A DNA stretch of 64,000 bases, from positions 30,875,501-30,939,500 of the forward strand of contig CM038043.1 of NCBI GenBank assembly GCA_021397845.1. Direction: 5' to 3'. The stretch comes from Areca catechu. Lineage: Eukaryota > Streptophyta > Magnoliopsida > Arecales > Arecaceae. A program made the position numbers and the translations under genes. Below the pieces are notes generated by a model. It searched no databases, was not told where the DNA came from, and saw only the letters and a program-made list of their open reading frames with translations. Of the stretch, positions 31,803 to 43,133 are shown in pieces. How positions within the stretch are numbered: position 1 is the stretch's first letter; the number at the start of each line of letters is the position of its first letter.

Positions 31803-33295
31803 TGATGTGGCAGGATCGCTGATGTGGAACCCATGTCAGACCTAATTAGATGCCACGTCGGATGAAGCTGCCATGTTAGATTCTCTCTCCGAACTCCTTT
31901 GCCAGGCTGCCTCCCTTCAGGTCAAGATGCCTTGGCCAAAGTCGATCTCCGCCTCTGTCTGGACTCCTTTGCCCAGCGGGTTCCCTTTGGGTCGAGATGC
32001 CTTGGCTGAAGTCGAGCTTCGCCTCTGCCCGGACTCCTTCACCAGGCTAGCTCTCTTCGAGTTTAGATGCCTTGGTCGAAGTTGAGCTCCGTCTTTGCCT
32101 AGACTCCTTCACCAGGCTAGCTCCCTTCGGGTCGAGATGCCTTGGCTGAAGTCGAGCTCCGCCTCTATCCGAACTCCTTCGCCAAGCTAGCTCCCTTCGG
32201 GTCAAGACACCTTGGCCAAAGTCGAGCTCTGCCTCTACCCAGACTCCTTTGCCAGGTTGGCTCCCTTAGAGTCGAGACGCCTTCACCGAAGTCGAGCTCC
32301 GCTTATGCCCGGACTCCTTCACCAGACTAGCTCCCTTCGGGTCGAGACACCTTGGCCGAAGTCGAGCTCTGCCTATGCCTGGACTCCTTCGCCAGGCTAC
32401 CTCCCTTCGGGTCAAGATGTCTTGGTCGAAGTCAAGCTCTACCATCCTGAGATCGCCCCACCTCAGACTAAGAGACCTGAATCGAAGGACGTCACTGCTT
32501 CCTTGGACGGCGTCGAGCCGCCCAAGGACCATAGAGGGGCACCCGACATGCCACAATAACTGCCCCAACTACCACTTTCACCTGAAGGGAAGGGGTCCCC
32601 CAATCGAGGCACTGCGCTCTCGGCTGACCATTTGTGCCATCCGAAAGAGGAAGTCAACCTAGAAAATTTGAATCCAGGGGGCGGCTGCCCGCCGGCCGAT
32701 CGAAGCTCTGCCATGCTTTCCAAAAAGAGCGACCAAAAAAAATGTCAGAGTGCACGGTGCTGTTCCCTATCACGGATGGGGAAAGGCACCTCGTGCACGG
32801 TACCTAACATCACCGCACGTGCCTGCAAGTGAGGGGAGGATTCCGAGGTAAGCGACGCGCAATGACCCTAGCTAAAAGGAGTTCTCCAAGGTTCAAACAA
32901 AGTAAGTCAGGTCACAAACGGGCAAGAAGGGGAGCAGCACATAGGAGAACTACCGCTCTAGGCTACCAAAGACCCGTTGGAAGGGCCTTTATGGACTCAG
33001 CCATTCTGCTCGAGAGTCCTCCTCCGCTGCCATTCCCCATGCTCTGCTCTCGACCCACTCATACCCTCTTATTTCACAAGTTTTTACTCCTAGCATGGAG
33101 TCCACCTACGGGGCTCAATCGGGAGGATCTGTTCTCCTGGATCATCACTAACTTAAGCATTAGAGTACCCCCAACGAGATCACTAGCCCAGGTCTCCTCT
33201 GTTTTGTAGGTCCGGGCATCCTGAGCAGGATCCTGAGCGACAGGGGTGCGGTCCGAGATCGTCTGCAGCTACAGGTCATGGTGGTCTTGGCGGCA
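31803..33295 (+). repeat. 3' LTR of Tat element E
   Basis: It begins TGATGTGGCAGG after the polypurine tract and ends CTTGGCGGCA before Athila sequence. It is homologous at both ends to the inverted LTR of D (40451-42480) but carries a different internal minisatellite. No reading frame is convincing. Confidence 0.75.
31891..32447 (+). repeat. 70-bp minisatellite inside the E LTR
   Basis: Eight units, each starting near GACTCCTTCGCCAGGCTAG, begin at 31891, 31961, 32031, 32101, 32171, 32241, 32311 and 32381. The spacing is exactly 70 bp without indels, though units differ by substitutions. Because 70 is not a multiple of three, the reading frames across it are accidental. Confidence 0.9.
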
Positions 33296-34937
33296 ATAGC
33301 TAACATAATAAGTTACATGTGATTCCTAATTAACCCTTTATCCTAGGACTGCCCAGGCAGTACAATCAAAAGCATCACACATATTTTTAAATGGTAAAGT
33401 TCAATCTGCAGACTTAATAATTGGTGCAGTGGATAAGGCAGTTCTAAGTTTATTATAATTGCCCAACCAATCTTCATTAAAATTAAAAGAATTTTTCTTG
33501 GCAAGCAAGTTGCACAAGGGTCTAGAAATTTTACTAAAATCCTTAACAAAGTGCTTATAGAAACCTTCTTGGTCTAAAAAGGATTATACTTGTTTAACTG
33601 AGGTTGGAAAAAGCAGTTTCGAGATTAATTCAACCTTAGTTTTGTCTACTTCGATTCCCCACTTAGATATAATATGTTTGAGCGTGATTCCCTCATGAAC
33701 CATAAAATGGCACTTCTTCCAACTTAAAACTAGATTTGTCTCCACACATCTTTTAAGTACTTTGGTTAAATTCTGGAAATAATTATCAAAGGTAGAGCCA
33801 AACACTAAAAAATTATCCATGAACACTTCAAGAAATTTGTCGACCATGTCAAAAAGATAGCCAAAATACACCTCTAAAAAGTGGCTGGTGCATTATAGAT
33901 ACCAAATGGCATATGTCTGAATACAAACATTCCAAATGGGTACAAGAAGGTAGTCTTTTCTTGATCAATAGGAAATATCGGGACCTGGTTATATCCTGAA
34001 TATCCATCCAAAAAATAAAGGAAACTTTGTCTTGCTAGCCATTCTAAAATTTGATCAATAAAAGGTAAAGGAAAATGATCTTTTCTAATAATGAAATTCA
34101 GTTTTCAGTAGTCCACACACACTCACCAACTAGTTATTGTATGAGTAGGAATTAGCTCACTCTCATTGTTCTCTACTATAATAATACCTGACTTCTTAGG
34201 TACTACTTGGGTTGGATTGATCCATTGGCTATTCGAAATCAGGTAGATAATATAGGAATCAAGCTACTTCACTATTTTTTTTTCATAACTTCCCATATAT
34301 TCGGATTCAACCTCCATTGCATGTCCCTATGTGGCTTGGCTTGAACCTCATAATGAATATGATGGATGCAAACAAAAAGATCAATGCCCTTTAAGTCGGT
34401 AATCATCCACCCGATGGCCTCTTTGTGCTCTTTCAGCACACCTATAAGTTTGTTTTCCTAATCAGCAGTTAGGTCGGATGCAATGATTACCGGGAGGGTA
34501 CATTGGATCCAAAGAAAGAATATTTTAGTATGACAAGAAGAGACTTTAACTCTAGGATAGGTGGTGCTTCCAAGGATGATACTAGAGGGCTCAATTAAGT
34601 CAATAATTGTTCATACTTTATAGTCTAGGAAAGTGTGGTGCTAAAATTGGATGGCTCTAGTAATGTATTTTTCTCTTTGGTATACCCATCAATATCAAAA
34701 TCATCCATTTTGAAATGTGTTAGGCATGCTTGTAAAGGGTCTGAGTCGAGCAAGGTAGGGGTCTTATCTTCTATAACTTTTTTTAGCATGGTTATCTCGT
34801 TATGTAAGTTGCATTGAAAATATTTAACCTTATTTTCTTATTTCCAAAAGACACATCCATAACCTTAGTCCTATATTTATACAAGCATTAGTGGTTGCTA
34901 GGAAGGGTCTACCTAGGATGATGGCTACTTGACTGGG
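33296..34937 (-). pseudogene. pol: Athila-type gypsy fragment K: RNase H, RT and protease end
   Basis: Read leftward from 34937, it opens with VAIILGRPFLATTNACIN, the end of an Athila protease. An RT follows, with LDGYSGYNQVPIF, MPFGIYNAPATF and the active-site box as FMDNF (expected F/YMDDF) near 33812-33823. NLVLSWKKCHFMVHEGI comes next, and RNase H (MCDAFDCTAWAVLG) runs to 33296. Stops are frequent. The piece continues at 39963 on the other side of element F. The changed active site and stops make it inactive. Confidence 0.8.
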
Positions 34938-36828
34938 TGATGCGGGATGACCCGATCAAAATTATTTTAGGGGTTGGATCGTTGGTCATTAAGAAATGAC
35001 CACTATGTTAGGTTAATTCAACTCAATTGAAAAGATAGATCCAATCAAATAAACCCATTTTTTTCCCATATTTTTTCCCTTTTTTTGTATTTTTTCCTTT
35101 TTTTCTTTCTTTTTTTTATTTCCTTCCTCTGCTTGAAGTCGGCAAAGGAAGCCAACTATGCATTCACGTTCATGTAGGAATCTTCATGTTTGTGCCCAAA
35201 AATAGAGGATGGCCTTCGGGAAGGAAATCTGACAGGGATGTCGTTGGCATTCTTGAGAGAGCCATCACCAGAGTGGAAGATGTCGATTGGTTTCATGGGC
35301 CTTGTTTCAGCAATCGGTGGCACAACTAGGAGAAGAGCAGCATGGATAGAGGCAGATCACACAAAGGGGACTGCAGCATATATGGGCTCAACAATGGGCT
35401 CTCCGATGAGGTCGGCGAGTCGAAAGGCAGCCGGGTGGTGCTTGGTTGACTGTCGATGGTGGCATGGGTTAGCAAGGTGGCCCAACTGTGGCTTTGGATG
35501 TGGGGCGGTTGATTGGATCGTGTCACCGGTGAGGCCAAGGTGCATGAACAGGAGGGAAGAGATCCGGTGGGGCGTCGAGTGGATCTGGGCACCATAGCTG
35601 ATGAGGTCTCGGATGATGGGAACGATGGTAGACAAAGTCGACAGCCGGTGATGAGCAGGGAGTGGCTCATGGTTAGGGCATCGATTGCGAAAGAAGCTTT
35701 GACGATGAGAATAGGGAAGCAGAGAGGTGGCGATGGGGAGTTGGCTATGATCGTTAGAGAAGGTGGTGATGTTGGCACTCGAAATTGTCAGATGGTTGGT
35801 GGGGCTTGGATCTAGGTGGGGTTCTTCTCGATCCTGTGGAGGAAGAGGACAATGCAGGGTTTCCAGTGATTGGTAGCGGTGGGTTGCGTCAGTGCTAAGA
35901 GACATTGACTGGCTTTGGTCATCATTGGAAGGCCGTGGGTCATCGATTGTTGATGGCAATGAGGGATCTAGGATTGACCTCGGCTGGCAATGATGGAGCC
36001 ACGTAGGGAGGTCGACGGTGGGTGAGATCTTACTAAAGGGTTTGTTACGATGGAGCATTGGTGTCAGAACTTGAAATAGGGCAGGCTAAGGAGGTTTTGG
36101 AAGGGATGATCCTTGGGTGTTTTGAGCATCAAAGAAGAGAGAATAAGAAGGAAGGAGGAAGATGACGAGAGAAATAAAGAAAGGAATAAGAAAGAGAGGA
36201 ATAAGAAGAGGATAGGGGAAGAGAATAAGAATAGGGATTAGAGAATAAGAGGGAGAGAGGATGATAGAGAACCAAGCAGAGGAGAAGAAGAGGAAGAGAG
36301 AGAAGGGGAAGAAGAGAGAAAGAAGGAGAGTCCTGGGAGAGGAAGAACCAGAAGAGAGAGAGGAAGAGAGAAGAGGAAGGAGAGAGAGTAAGTAGAAGAG
36401 AAAAGAATAGGGAAAGTAGAATAAGTGAAAGAAGAGAAGAGAGAAGGGAGGAGAGGAGGGGAAGGATGAAGGGGGGAGAAGTCGGGACAACACCCAAACT
36501 TATTTTTCAATAATTTCTTCTATATTTTTATTTCAACTACAAAGATTTTTAAATAGACTTTTAGTCCCTAGTTAGTTGAAAACCAACTTAACCAGAACTG
36601 TAATCTAAACAGACTTCAAACTAATCTAAAACAATCAAACTAATTTAAAACAAATTTCAAGCTAATCCAGTATTCATGCTCTGAGATCTGTGCATGAGCT
36701 GGTACAAGAATAATAAAAAAATAAAAATAATGTGCCCAATCTCCATACACCCAAATAAAATAAAAAATATAATCTGCTTGAAGGAAGGCCGGGTGTGTAT
36801 CAGGATTTGTGCTGGGATGTCCTCATCA
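34938..36828 (-). repeat. 3' LTR of element F (1891 bp)
   Basis: Complete TG...CA copy. It includes a long purine-rich tract at about 36113-36480 whose open frames on the minus strand (Leu/Ser/Pro) are composition artefacts. Nothing coding is supported. Confidence 0.78.
36113..36480. repeat. Low-complexity GA-rich tract in the F LTR
   Basis: About 370 bases are nearly all G and A on the plus strand. The counterpart is in the right LTR at about 39300-39670. It may form triplex DNA and is hypervariable between the two LTRs. Confidence 0.85.
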
Positions 36829-37046
36829 TTCTCCTAAGGTGAGGAGAACTCAACTCCGGTGAGTCTGGCTTCATGCTACTCTAAAAGACTCGAGTCTTTA
36901 GGAATCCTCTGGCTCCAGCTTGTTTGCCAGTGAAGCAAATAGCTATGAGATAGATTTTTTTTAAAATGTAAACAATTCAAATTCAAAAAGTAAATAAAAT
37001 ATAATTAATCCTAACCTAGCCCTAACCGTGCTCTGATATCAAAAAT
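36829..37046 (-). other. 218-bp internal region of F with primer-binding site
   Basis: It contains a PBS variant (TGATATCAGAGC on the minus strand, 37030-37041) six bases from the right LTR, and a short purine run AGGAGAA beside the left LTR. There is no reading frame, so priming signals are about all that remains between the LTRs. Confidence 0.78.
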
Positions 37047-37179
37047 TGATGCGGGATGATCCAATCAAAATTATTTTAGGGGTTAGATCGTTAGTCGTTA
37101 AGAAATGACCACTAGGTTAGGTTAATTCATTTCAATTGAAGAGATAGATCCAATCAAATAAATCCATTTTTTCCCATAT

Positions 37180-38561
37180 TTTGGTGGAAGAACTCTCCCG
37201 AGCAGATTGTTGGATCCTCGGATTCAGATATCTTCACAATGGACCCTCCAATACTGGTCCTTTGGCGGGTTGGCTTCTCCTGAACTCAAGATCTGGAAGA
37301 CAAGAAAAACAATTGATGGAATCAGAGAGTCAAGGGAAAAATTTACCAGGTTGATGAACTTGAATATTGAAATTGCTGAAAACTGGATTCTCCTGGAAGC
37401 TGATGTGATTTTCCTTGGAACTTGCTCTGGATCTGAAGTAGCCGGACTGGATCTGGATGAAGGTGGATGGCCTGGACTTGTAGAGAGAGAGGCCATGGGA
37501 GATGGAAGGAGCTAGGGTTCGATGGATTGAAAATAATGAAGGGCGGCTAGGGTTTTGGATTTTTAAGTGGCTAACCTAGGGTTTTGGATAAAGATGGAGA
37601 TCTCTCACCTCCTCAAGGCTCCAATGGAACCCGGATTATCCCCTCACGGAGCTCAACACTTAGAATAGTGCGGAAGAAGTGAAACCTAGGTTACTCAACA
37701 CAAGAGAATAGCAAAAATAATTTTTCTTCATTCATTTTCTAAAGTTACAAAGAGAGGTCTATTATATAGACCTAAAATTTTCTCCAAGTTTGTACAAATT
37801 CCATGTGGGACTAAACTCCTCCAACGTCTAGATTAGGTAGAAAACCTCCTCTCTTGGCCGACCAAGAATTCAAAAAAATTTGGGACGGCCATAAAGGATT
37901 TTTTTGGATTTTTTTTTTTTTTTTTTTTTTTATGGCGCCTTCTTTGGAGTTGGATTTGGATTTGGAGTCCTCTTCTCCTTATGGCATTTCTTCTTTTCTT
38001 CCACTCCAAGTTAAGCTCTTTGATTTTGATTTGAACTTCAATTAGGAGTAGGTTGGATGTCCTTCTTTGATTTTTTCTCCAAGAGAAGTCCCTTTCCTTC
38101 TTTGCTTAGACAAAATTGGCAGGTATGGGCGCCTCCTTTAAATTGGCTTCCAATTTGATTTTTTTCTTCTTTGGATGTGGGGACCATGACACTGGGATGC
38201 CTCTGTGGTGCCTCCTAGACCCTGGCGTGTGCTCGAAGTGTGGCTGGGCGTGTGGCTTGGAGTGTGGCCTCCACTTGCTTGGACCTTGATTTGATTGGAA
38301 GACAAATGTGGCACCATTTTGGACCTTGATTTGATTGGAAGACAATTGCGGCACCATTTTGGATAAAATTGAAACCACATCGGGACTTGCACCGAGTCAA
38401 CATGACTCAACAAAATTTAATGGTGACTCAAGAAATAAATAAAAATAAATAAACTGGTTGACCAAGTCAACCTTTATTACAAACCCTAATTTCTCGGGCA
38501 ATGTCAATCAGAGATCCAAATGGAGCTCTGAAGTCTTCTTATGAGTCTGGTGCCCGCACCA
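37180..38561 (-). repeat. A/B-family LTR fragment inside F
   Basis: On the minus strand it starts TGGTGCGGGCACCA at 38561 and is colinear with the A and B LTRs up to the GAGAGTYCTTCCACC region, where it is truncated at 37180. A 26-base T run lies near 37910-37932. It has the same orientation as F. Confidence 0.82.
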
Positions 38562-38998
38562 ATTTCTTCCCTTTTATAGTTTGGTTCTTTTGGGAAGTCT
38601 TGGGCCACCCCCTTGATTTGTGGACCCCTGGTGGATTTCTCCTCAATTGGCGCATGAAAGAGGGGAGCTGCTATCTGTGGTGTGGGGACCAAAGCCTGCT
38701 GGATGGAGATGTGGCGCCCCCTGGACTCAGGCGTATGGCTGGGAGTGTGGCTGGGAGTGTGACGCCCACTTGCTTGGCCTTGGAAGAAAATGTAACACCC
38801 CAGGTTGAAGCCCTAGTCCACTACTGAGTCAACATGACTCAACAAAATAAAAATTGCAGGTAATACAGACTCAAACTAAAATTGAGTTGATCAAGTCAAC
38901 CCTTATTACAAGCCAAAAAACCTAATTCTTCGGGCAAGGTTAATCAGAGATCCAGATGGAGCTCTGAAGTCTTCTTCTGAGTCTGGTGCCCGCACCAT
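38562..38998 (-). repeat. Second A/B-family LTR fragment inside F
   Basis: It starts TGGTGCGGGCACCA at 38998 on the minus strand and covers only the first ~430 bp of the LTR. Two LTR heads in tandem with no internal sequence suggest recombination between copies. Confidence 0.78.
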
Positions 38999-39962
38999 TC
39001 TCGGTCCTACAAAGGAAGAGGGTGGCACGGGGTATCTAGTGATTGGCAAAGGTGGGTTGCGTCTGTGGTAAAAGATAGTGACCGGCTTTGGTCATCGTTG
39101 GAAGGTCGAGGGTCATTGATTGTTGATGGCAATAAGGGATCCAGGATTGATCTCAGCTGGTAATGATGGAGACGCGTGGGGAGGCCGACGGTGGGCAGGA
39201 TCTCATTGAAGTGTTCGTTATGATGGAGCACTGGTGTCAGAAATTGAAATAAGGGAGGCTAAGGAGGTTTCAAAAGAAATGATCCTCGAGTGTTTTGAGC
39301 ATCGGAGAAGAGAGAATAAGAAGGGAGGAGGAAGATGATGAGAGGAATAAGAAAGGGAGGAATAAGAAGAGGATAGGGGAAGAGAATAAGAAGAATAGAG
39401 ATTAGAGAATAAGAGAGAGAGAGAGAGAGGAAGAAGGAGAACCAGGCAGAGGAGAAGAAGAGGTAGAGAGAGAAGGGGAAGAAGAGAAAAAGAAGAAGGA
39501 GAGTCCATGAAGAGGAAGAACCAGAAGAGAGAGAGATGAAGAGAGAAGAGGAGGGAGGAAGAGTAAGTAGAAGAGAAAGGAATAGGAGAAGTAGAAATAA
39601 AGGAAGAAGAGAAGAGAGAAGGGAGGAAAGGATGAGAGGAGGGGAAGAAGGAGGAGGAAGGCGGGAAGAAGTCTGGACAACACCCAAACTTATTTTTCAA
39701 TAATTTCTTCTATATTTGTATTCCAACTACAAAGATCTTTAAATAGACTTTTAGTCCTTGGTTAGTTGAAAACCAACTTAAGCAGAACTATAATCTAAAC
39801 AGACTTCAAACTAATCTAAAATAATTAAACTAATTTAGAATAAATTTCAAGCTAATCCAGTATTCATGCTCTAAGATCTAAGCATGAGCTAGATACAAGA
39901 ATATAATCTGCTCGAAGGAAGGCCAGGTGTGCATCAGGATCTATGCTGGGATGTCCTCATCA

Positions 39963-40450
39963 TTGGGGTTATTGCTAGATTTCATATCCAATACCAAAAA
40001 GTCAACATAAAAGTAAAATTCATCTATTTTCACCAACACGTCCCACAGCATTTCAGGGGCGCCTTAATTGATCGATCTGCTAATTATAGGGTTACCATCA
40101 TGGATTTTAATTCTTTGAATCCAAATAAGTCAAACACTAAGCTTGTGAGAAAGTTGATACTCGCATCCAAATTTAATAAAACTTTCTTAATTATGAGGTC
40201 CCCTATGACACAGGATATAACTAGGCTACCAAGATCTTTAAGTTTGGATTGTGCTATTTGCTGAAGGACAATTAGCCTGCTTAGTCAAATGGACCTTCTT
40301 TGGTATGTATGCCTTAGATCTTCATTTTAATGTGCACAGGTCTTTAAAAAATTTAACACAAGTAGGGACTTACTTAATAGTATCAATAAGGGATAAATTT
40401 ATCCAGACTTGTTTAAACAATTCTAACATTTCATTCATATTGATATCTAT
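39963..40450 (-). pseudogene. pol: Athila K protease fragment
   Basis: Read leftward it encodes MNEMLELFKQVWINLSLIDT (end of the Gag linker), then DLGSLVISCVIGD, LDASINFLTSLVFDLFG and DVLVKIDEFYFYVDFLVLDM, typical of the Athila protease region. The usual D-S/T/L-G motif appears as LDAS. It breaks at 39963, where F inserted; the continuation is at 34937. Stops are present. Confidence 0.75.
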
Positions 40451-42480
40451 TGCCGCCAAGATCACCGTGGCCTGTAGCTCTGGCATATCGCTGATGCGTC
40501 GGGCTCCCATGAGGGGTGCTTGTCCCTCTCCTTGCCGGTCGACACCTTGGTCCGACTGCCCTATAAAAAAGAGGAGACCCGGGCCGGGGATTCTAGAAGG
40601 GACACTCCGACGATCAAGTAAGACGAGGACGATCAAAGGGAACAGGACCTCTATGGCAGAGAGCTTAGGGACTCTCCACGTAGAGGGTGAAAGAATAGAA
40701 AAGAATTTAGATGTGAAGACAATGTGGAGATGGAATCAGAGAGCTTGGGAAGTTCTCTTGGCTGGTTCCTTGCCCGTTTGCTCCCTATTATCGCTTGCTT
40801 ACCCCTTGTTCTCTTGCTCTTCCTTGCTTCTCTAAGATCTTATGTACCTAGGATGGCCCAGACCAGATCCAGGGCTTTGTCCAGATGTCCCTTTCCTTGC
40901 TCCCTCTCTGAGAATGGTCGTCCATTGCCTACGGTCTCCCTCCAGTCGGACCAATTTTTTGAAGGAGCTTCTCCTATTGGGCAAGTTCACCGACGGGGTG
41001 CAGGTCTTGTCCCTTTGATGGTGCAGTTCCCCATGGGAGGGGCGGGCACCGTGTCACTGAGCCCCATGCCATGATAGGATGTTTCTACTCCCGGAGGGAT
41101 CGTCGAGGTGTTGCAGGGCCCTGGGGCCTTAATGGAATACTCCTTTGGAGGAGGTTCATGTTTCGTGTCATAAGGGTCAAAGCCCCCGGTTGCACAACCA
41201 TCAACGTCGTGGCTTGCTACAGGGCCTGGAGCCTGGTGGAGCACATACTGCACAGAGCCTGCTGGTGGCACATCACAAAGCTCGAATTTATGGCAAGGTG
41301 TGTGACACCTCCCGGAGGTTGCTGGTGGCCTGGCTCCTTCTTGATATGGTTTGAATTTCTGTTGGTCCTTCCTTCTCTCGCCATTAGCAGGAATATCAGC
41401 TTTCACAAGATGAGGGTGAGTCCCGCCTTGGGAACTCCATCTCAAAACTTGCCTTGGCAGCATGAGCACGACCTCGGCCAGGAGCTGGCCTCAGACAGAG
41501 GGCCGCCCTATGAGCATGACCCTGGCTAGGAGCTGACCTCGGCAGGAGGGCTCGTCTTGGCAGCATGAGCATGACCCCAGCCAGGAGCTAGCCTTAAATG
41601 AAGGGCTCACCTCATGAGCATGACCCTGGCAAGGAGCTGACCTCGGTAGGAGGGCTCGCCTTGGCAGCATGAGCATGACCCCGATCAAGAGCTGGCCTTA
41701 AACTAGGGGCTCGTCCTATGAGTACAACCCCGGCTGGGAGCTGACCTCGGCAAGAGGGCTCGCCTTGGCAACATGAGCATGACCCCTACTGGGAGCTGGC
41801 CTCAGACGGAGGGCTCGCCTTATGAGCACGACCTTGGCTGGGAGCTGATCTCGGCAGGAGGGCTCACCTTGGCAACATGAGCATGACCTCGACCGAGAGC
41901 TGGCCTCATATGGAGTTCTCGCCTTATGAGCATGACCCCGGTTGGAAGCTAACCTCGACAGGAGGGCTTGCCTTGGTATCATGAGCATGACCCTGGCCAG
42001 GAGCTAGCCTCAAATGGAGGGCTCGCCTCATGAGCACAACCCTGACTGGAAGCTGACCTTGGCAAGAGGACTCACCTTGGCAGCATGAGCATGACCCCGA
42101 TCGGGAGCTGGCCTCTGACGGAGGGCTCGCCTCATGAGCATGACCCCAGCTGGAAGCTGACCTCGGTAGGAGGGCTCACCTTGGCAGCATGAGCATAACC
42201 CTGACCAGGAGCTAGTCTCAGACGGAGGGCTCACCTTATTAGCATGACCCTGACTGAGAGCTGACCTCTATAGGGGGCTCACCTTGGCAGCATGAGCACG
42301 ACCCCAGCCAGGAGCTGACCTTAGACGGAGGGCTAGCCTTATGAGCACAACCCCGGCTAGGAGCTGACCTCGGCAGGAGGGCTCACCTTGGCTCCTTGTT
42401 TGGCCACCGTGTCCAGGTGGCGAGTCTCTTGCCAGCGAGGCCGCCAGTGAGGGCTCCACATCAGCTGAAGTGCTACATCA
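40451..42480 (-). repeat. 3' LTR of Tat element D (about 2.0 kb)
   Basis: On the minus strand it starts TGATGTAGC at 42480 and ends CTTGGCGGCA at 40451. It is homologous at both ends to E's LTR in inverted orientation. It contains a 104-bp minisatellite. Open frames within it follow the repeat. Confidence 0.75.
41450..42395 (-). repeat. 104-bp dimeric minisatellite inside the D LTR
   Basis: About nine units start near TTGGCAGCATGAGCATGACC at 41458, 41561, 41665, 41769, 41873, 41977, 42081, 42185 and 42288, spaced 104 bp with two of 103. Each unit is two related halves of about 50 and 54 bp (both with ATGAGCAYGACCCC and GGAGCTGRCCT), so it arose from a dimer. Confidence 0.9.
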
Positions 42481-42612
42481 GATGCCCCCCACTCCCGAGC
42501 CCGGAGAACGAAGAGGCACTCAGGGCAATGGAAGTAATGATCATGCTGACATGGCAGGGTGCACCTTCCGTGCCATCAATGCCTTGTGCACCATCGCTCT
42601 GGAGACTGTGCT
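42481..42612 (-). other. Polypurine tract and inner flank of D
   Basis: The minus strand reads CTCGGGAGTGGGGGGCATC just before the LTR at 42480, the same position as E's tract. The rest is a remnant of the sequence upstream of the antisense ORF. At about 42613 it switches to B' sequence. Confidence 0.7.
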
Positions 42613-42809
42613 CCCATGCAAACTATTCCTTTCGTAAGGATGATCAGTTGACACTCATAGATCACCATTCAAACCTTCAGGTCACCACCTTTAGTCAATA
42701 GGTAATTCGAGACTCCACCTCATATTTCCTCCCTTTCTCTAGGACTTCCAATGCTTCTTACACCATCCAAGTATACTTTGTCGAAGTCTTTAGAGTGAAC
42801 CACGTGTCA

Positions 42810-42920
42810 GAACCTATTAGGTTTGCCACCTACTTCTGGAAGACCTTATGGCACCTACTAGGCACCCATGATAAGTTTTCATGCTCTGCATGCCATCCTC
42901 CGACCCAAGGTCAAACCTAG
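42810..42920 (+). pseudogene. B' fragment of the acidic accessory protein (C-terminal motif)
   Basis: A 36-codon piece reads EPIRFATYFWKTLWHLLGTH, then DKFSCSACHPPTQGQT and a stop. It is the conserved C-terminal motif of the accessory region in A and C. The upstream part is out of frame. Confidence 0.7.
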
Positions 42921-43133
42921 AGAGCCGTAGTTTGTTAGGTTTAGACCTAGGGTTCCTTTGGAATAAAGTCCATTCTTTAGGAATGCGTCGTCAGTCTACT
43001 TTAGTTTTTCTTGACCCTTTACTAGGCTTTGGCTCAGATTTTGATTTGATTGAGAGCACCAGGAATTGGGATTTGTATTTGGTCCAGGGCTAAAATTGCA
43101 TTCAATATTTCGATCAATAGGTCTATAGGCTAG

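Larger units (their letters stand above)
7630..33295 (+). mobile_element. Tat-clade Ty3/gypsy element E, 5' part missing, interrupted twice
   Basis: The pieces are RT to integrase (7630-10218), 3' repeats and the C-terminal part of an antisense ORF (17003-19583), and the N-terminal part of that ORF with polypurine tract and 3' LTR (30618-33295). Element A lies at 10219-17002 and element G at 19584-30617. The extra archaeal-type RNase H after the normal one and the antisense ORF between pol and the 3' LTR are known hallmarks of Tat elements. The gag, protease and 5' LTR lie left of J and H, outside the window. Confidence 0.82.
34938..39962 (-). mobile_element. LTR-rich non-autonomous element F
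   Basis: Two LTRs (34938-36828 and 37047-39962) enclose only 218 bp. The plus-strand ends are TGATGCGGGATGA and GATGTCCTCATCA. A primer-binding site and a polypurine-like run flank the short centre. The flanks CTGGG (34933-34937) and TTGGG (39963-39967) look like a target duplication with one change. Athila protease sequence resumes on both sides. The right LTR is disrupted by LTR pieces of the A/B family. No coding sequence is present, so it depended on other elements. Confidence 0.8.
37047..39962 (-). repeat. 5' LTR of F, disrupted by foreign LTR pieces
   Basis: Bases 37047-37180 and 38999-39962 match the left LTR. About 750 bp of F LTR (near 35070-35820) are replaced by 37180-38998. Confidence 0.75.

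Noticed and set aside
31873..32662. Open frames across the 70-bp repeats
   Set aside because: The repeat length is not a multiple of three, so frames rotate through the array and encode nothing constant.
36086..36510. Several overlapping Leu/Ser/Pro-rich open frames on the minus strand, also at 39218-39700
   Set aside because: They read the pyrimidine strand of a GA-rich tract in all three frames. No start context or conserved residues; a composition artefact.
40251..41529. Plus-strand frames of 100-190 codons in the D LTR
   Set aside because: They have no conserved motifs, overlap an LTR defined by its ends, and are opposite to the element.
41450..42395. CRISPR-like array
   Set aside because: Units are adjacent, long, degenerate and lack unique spacers; this is a plant genome minisatellite in an LTR.
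31803..42480. One large foldback (inverted-repeat) transposon bounded by the two Tat LTRs
   Set aside because: Each LTR is preceded by its own polypurine tract and Tat sequence, and the middle is Athila with F nested, so two independent Tat elements explain it better.
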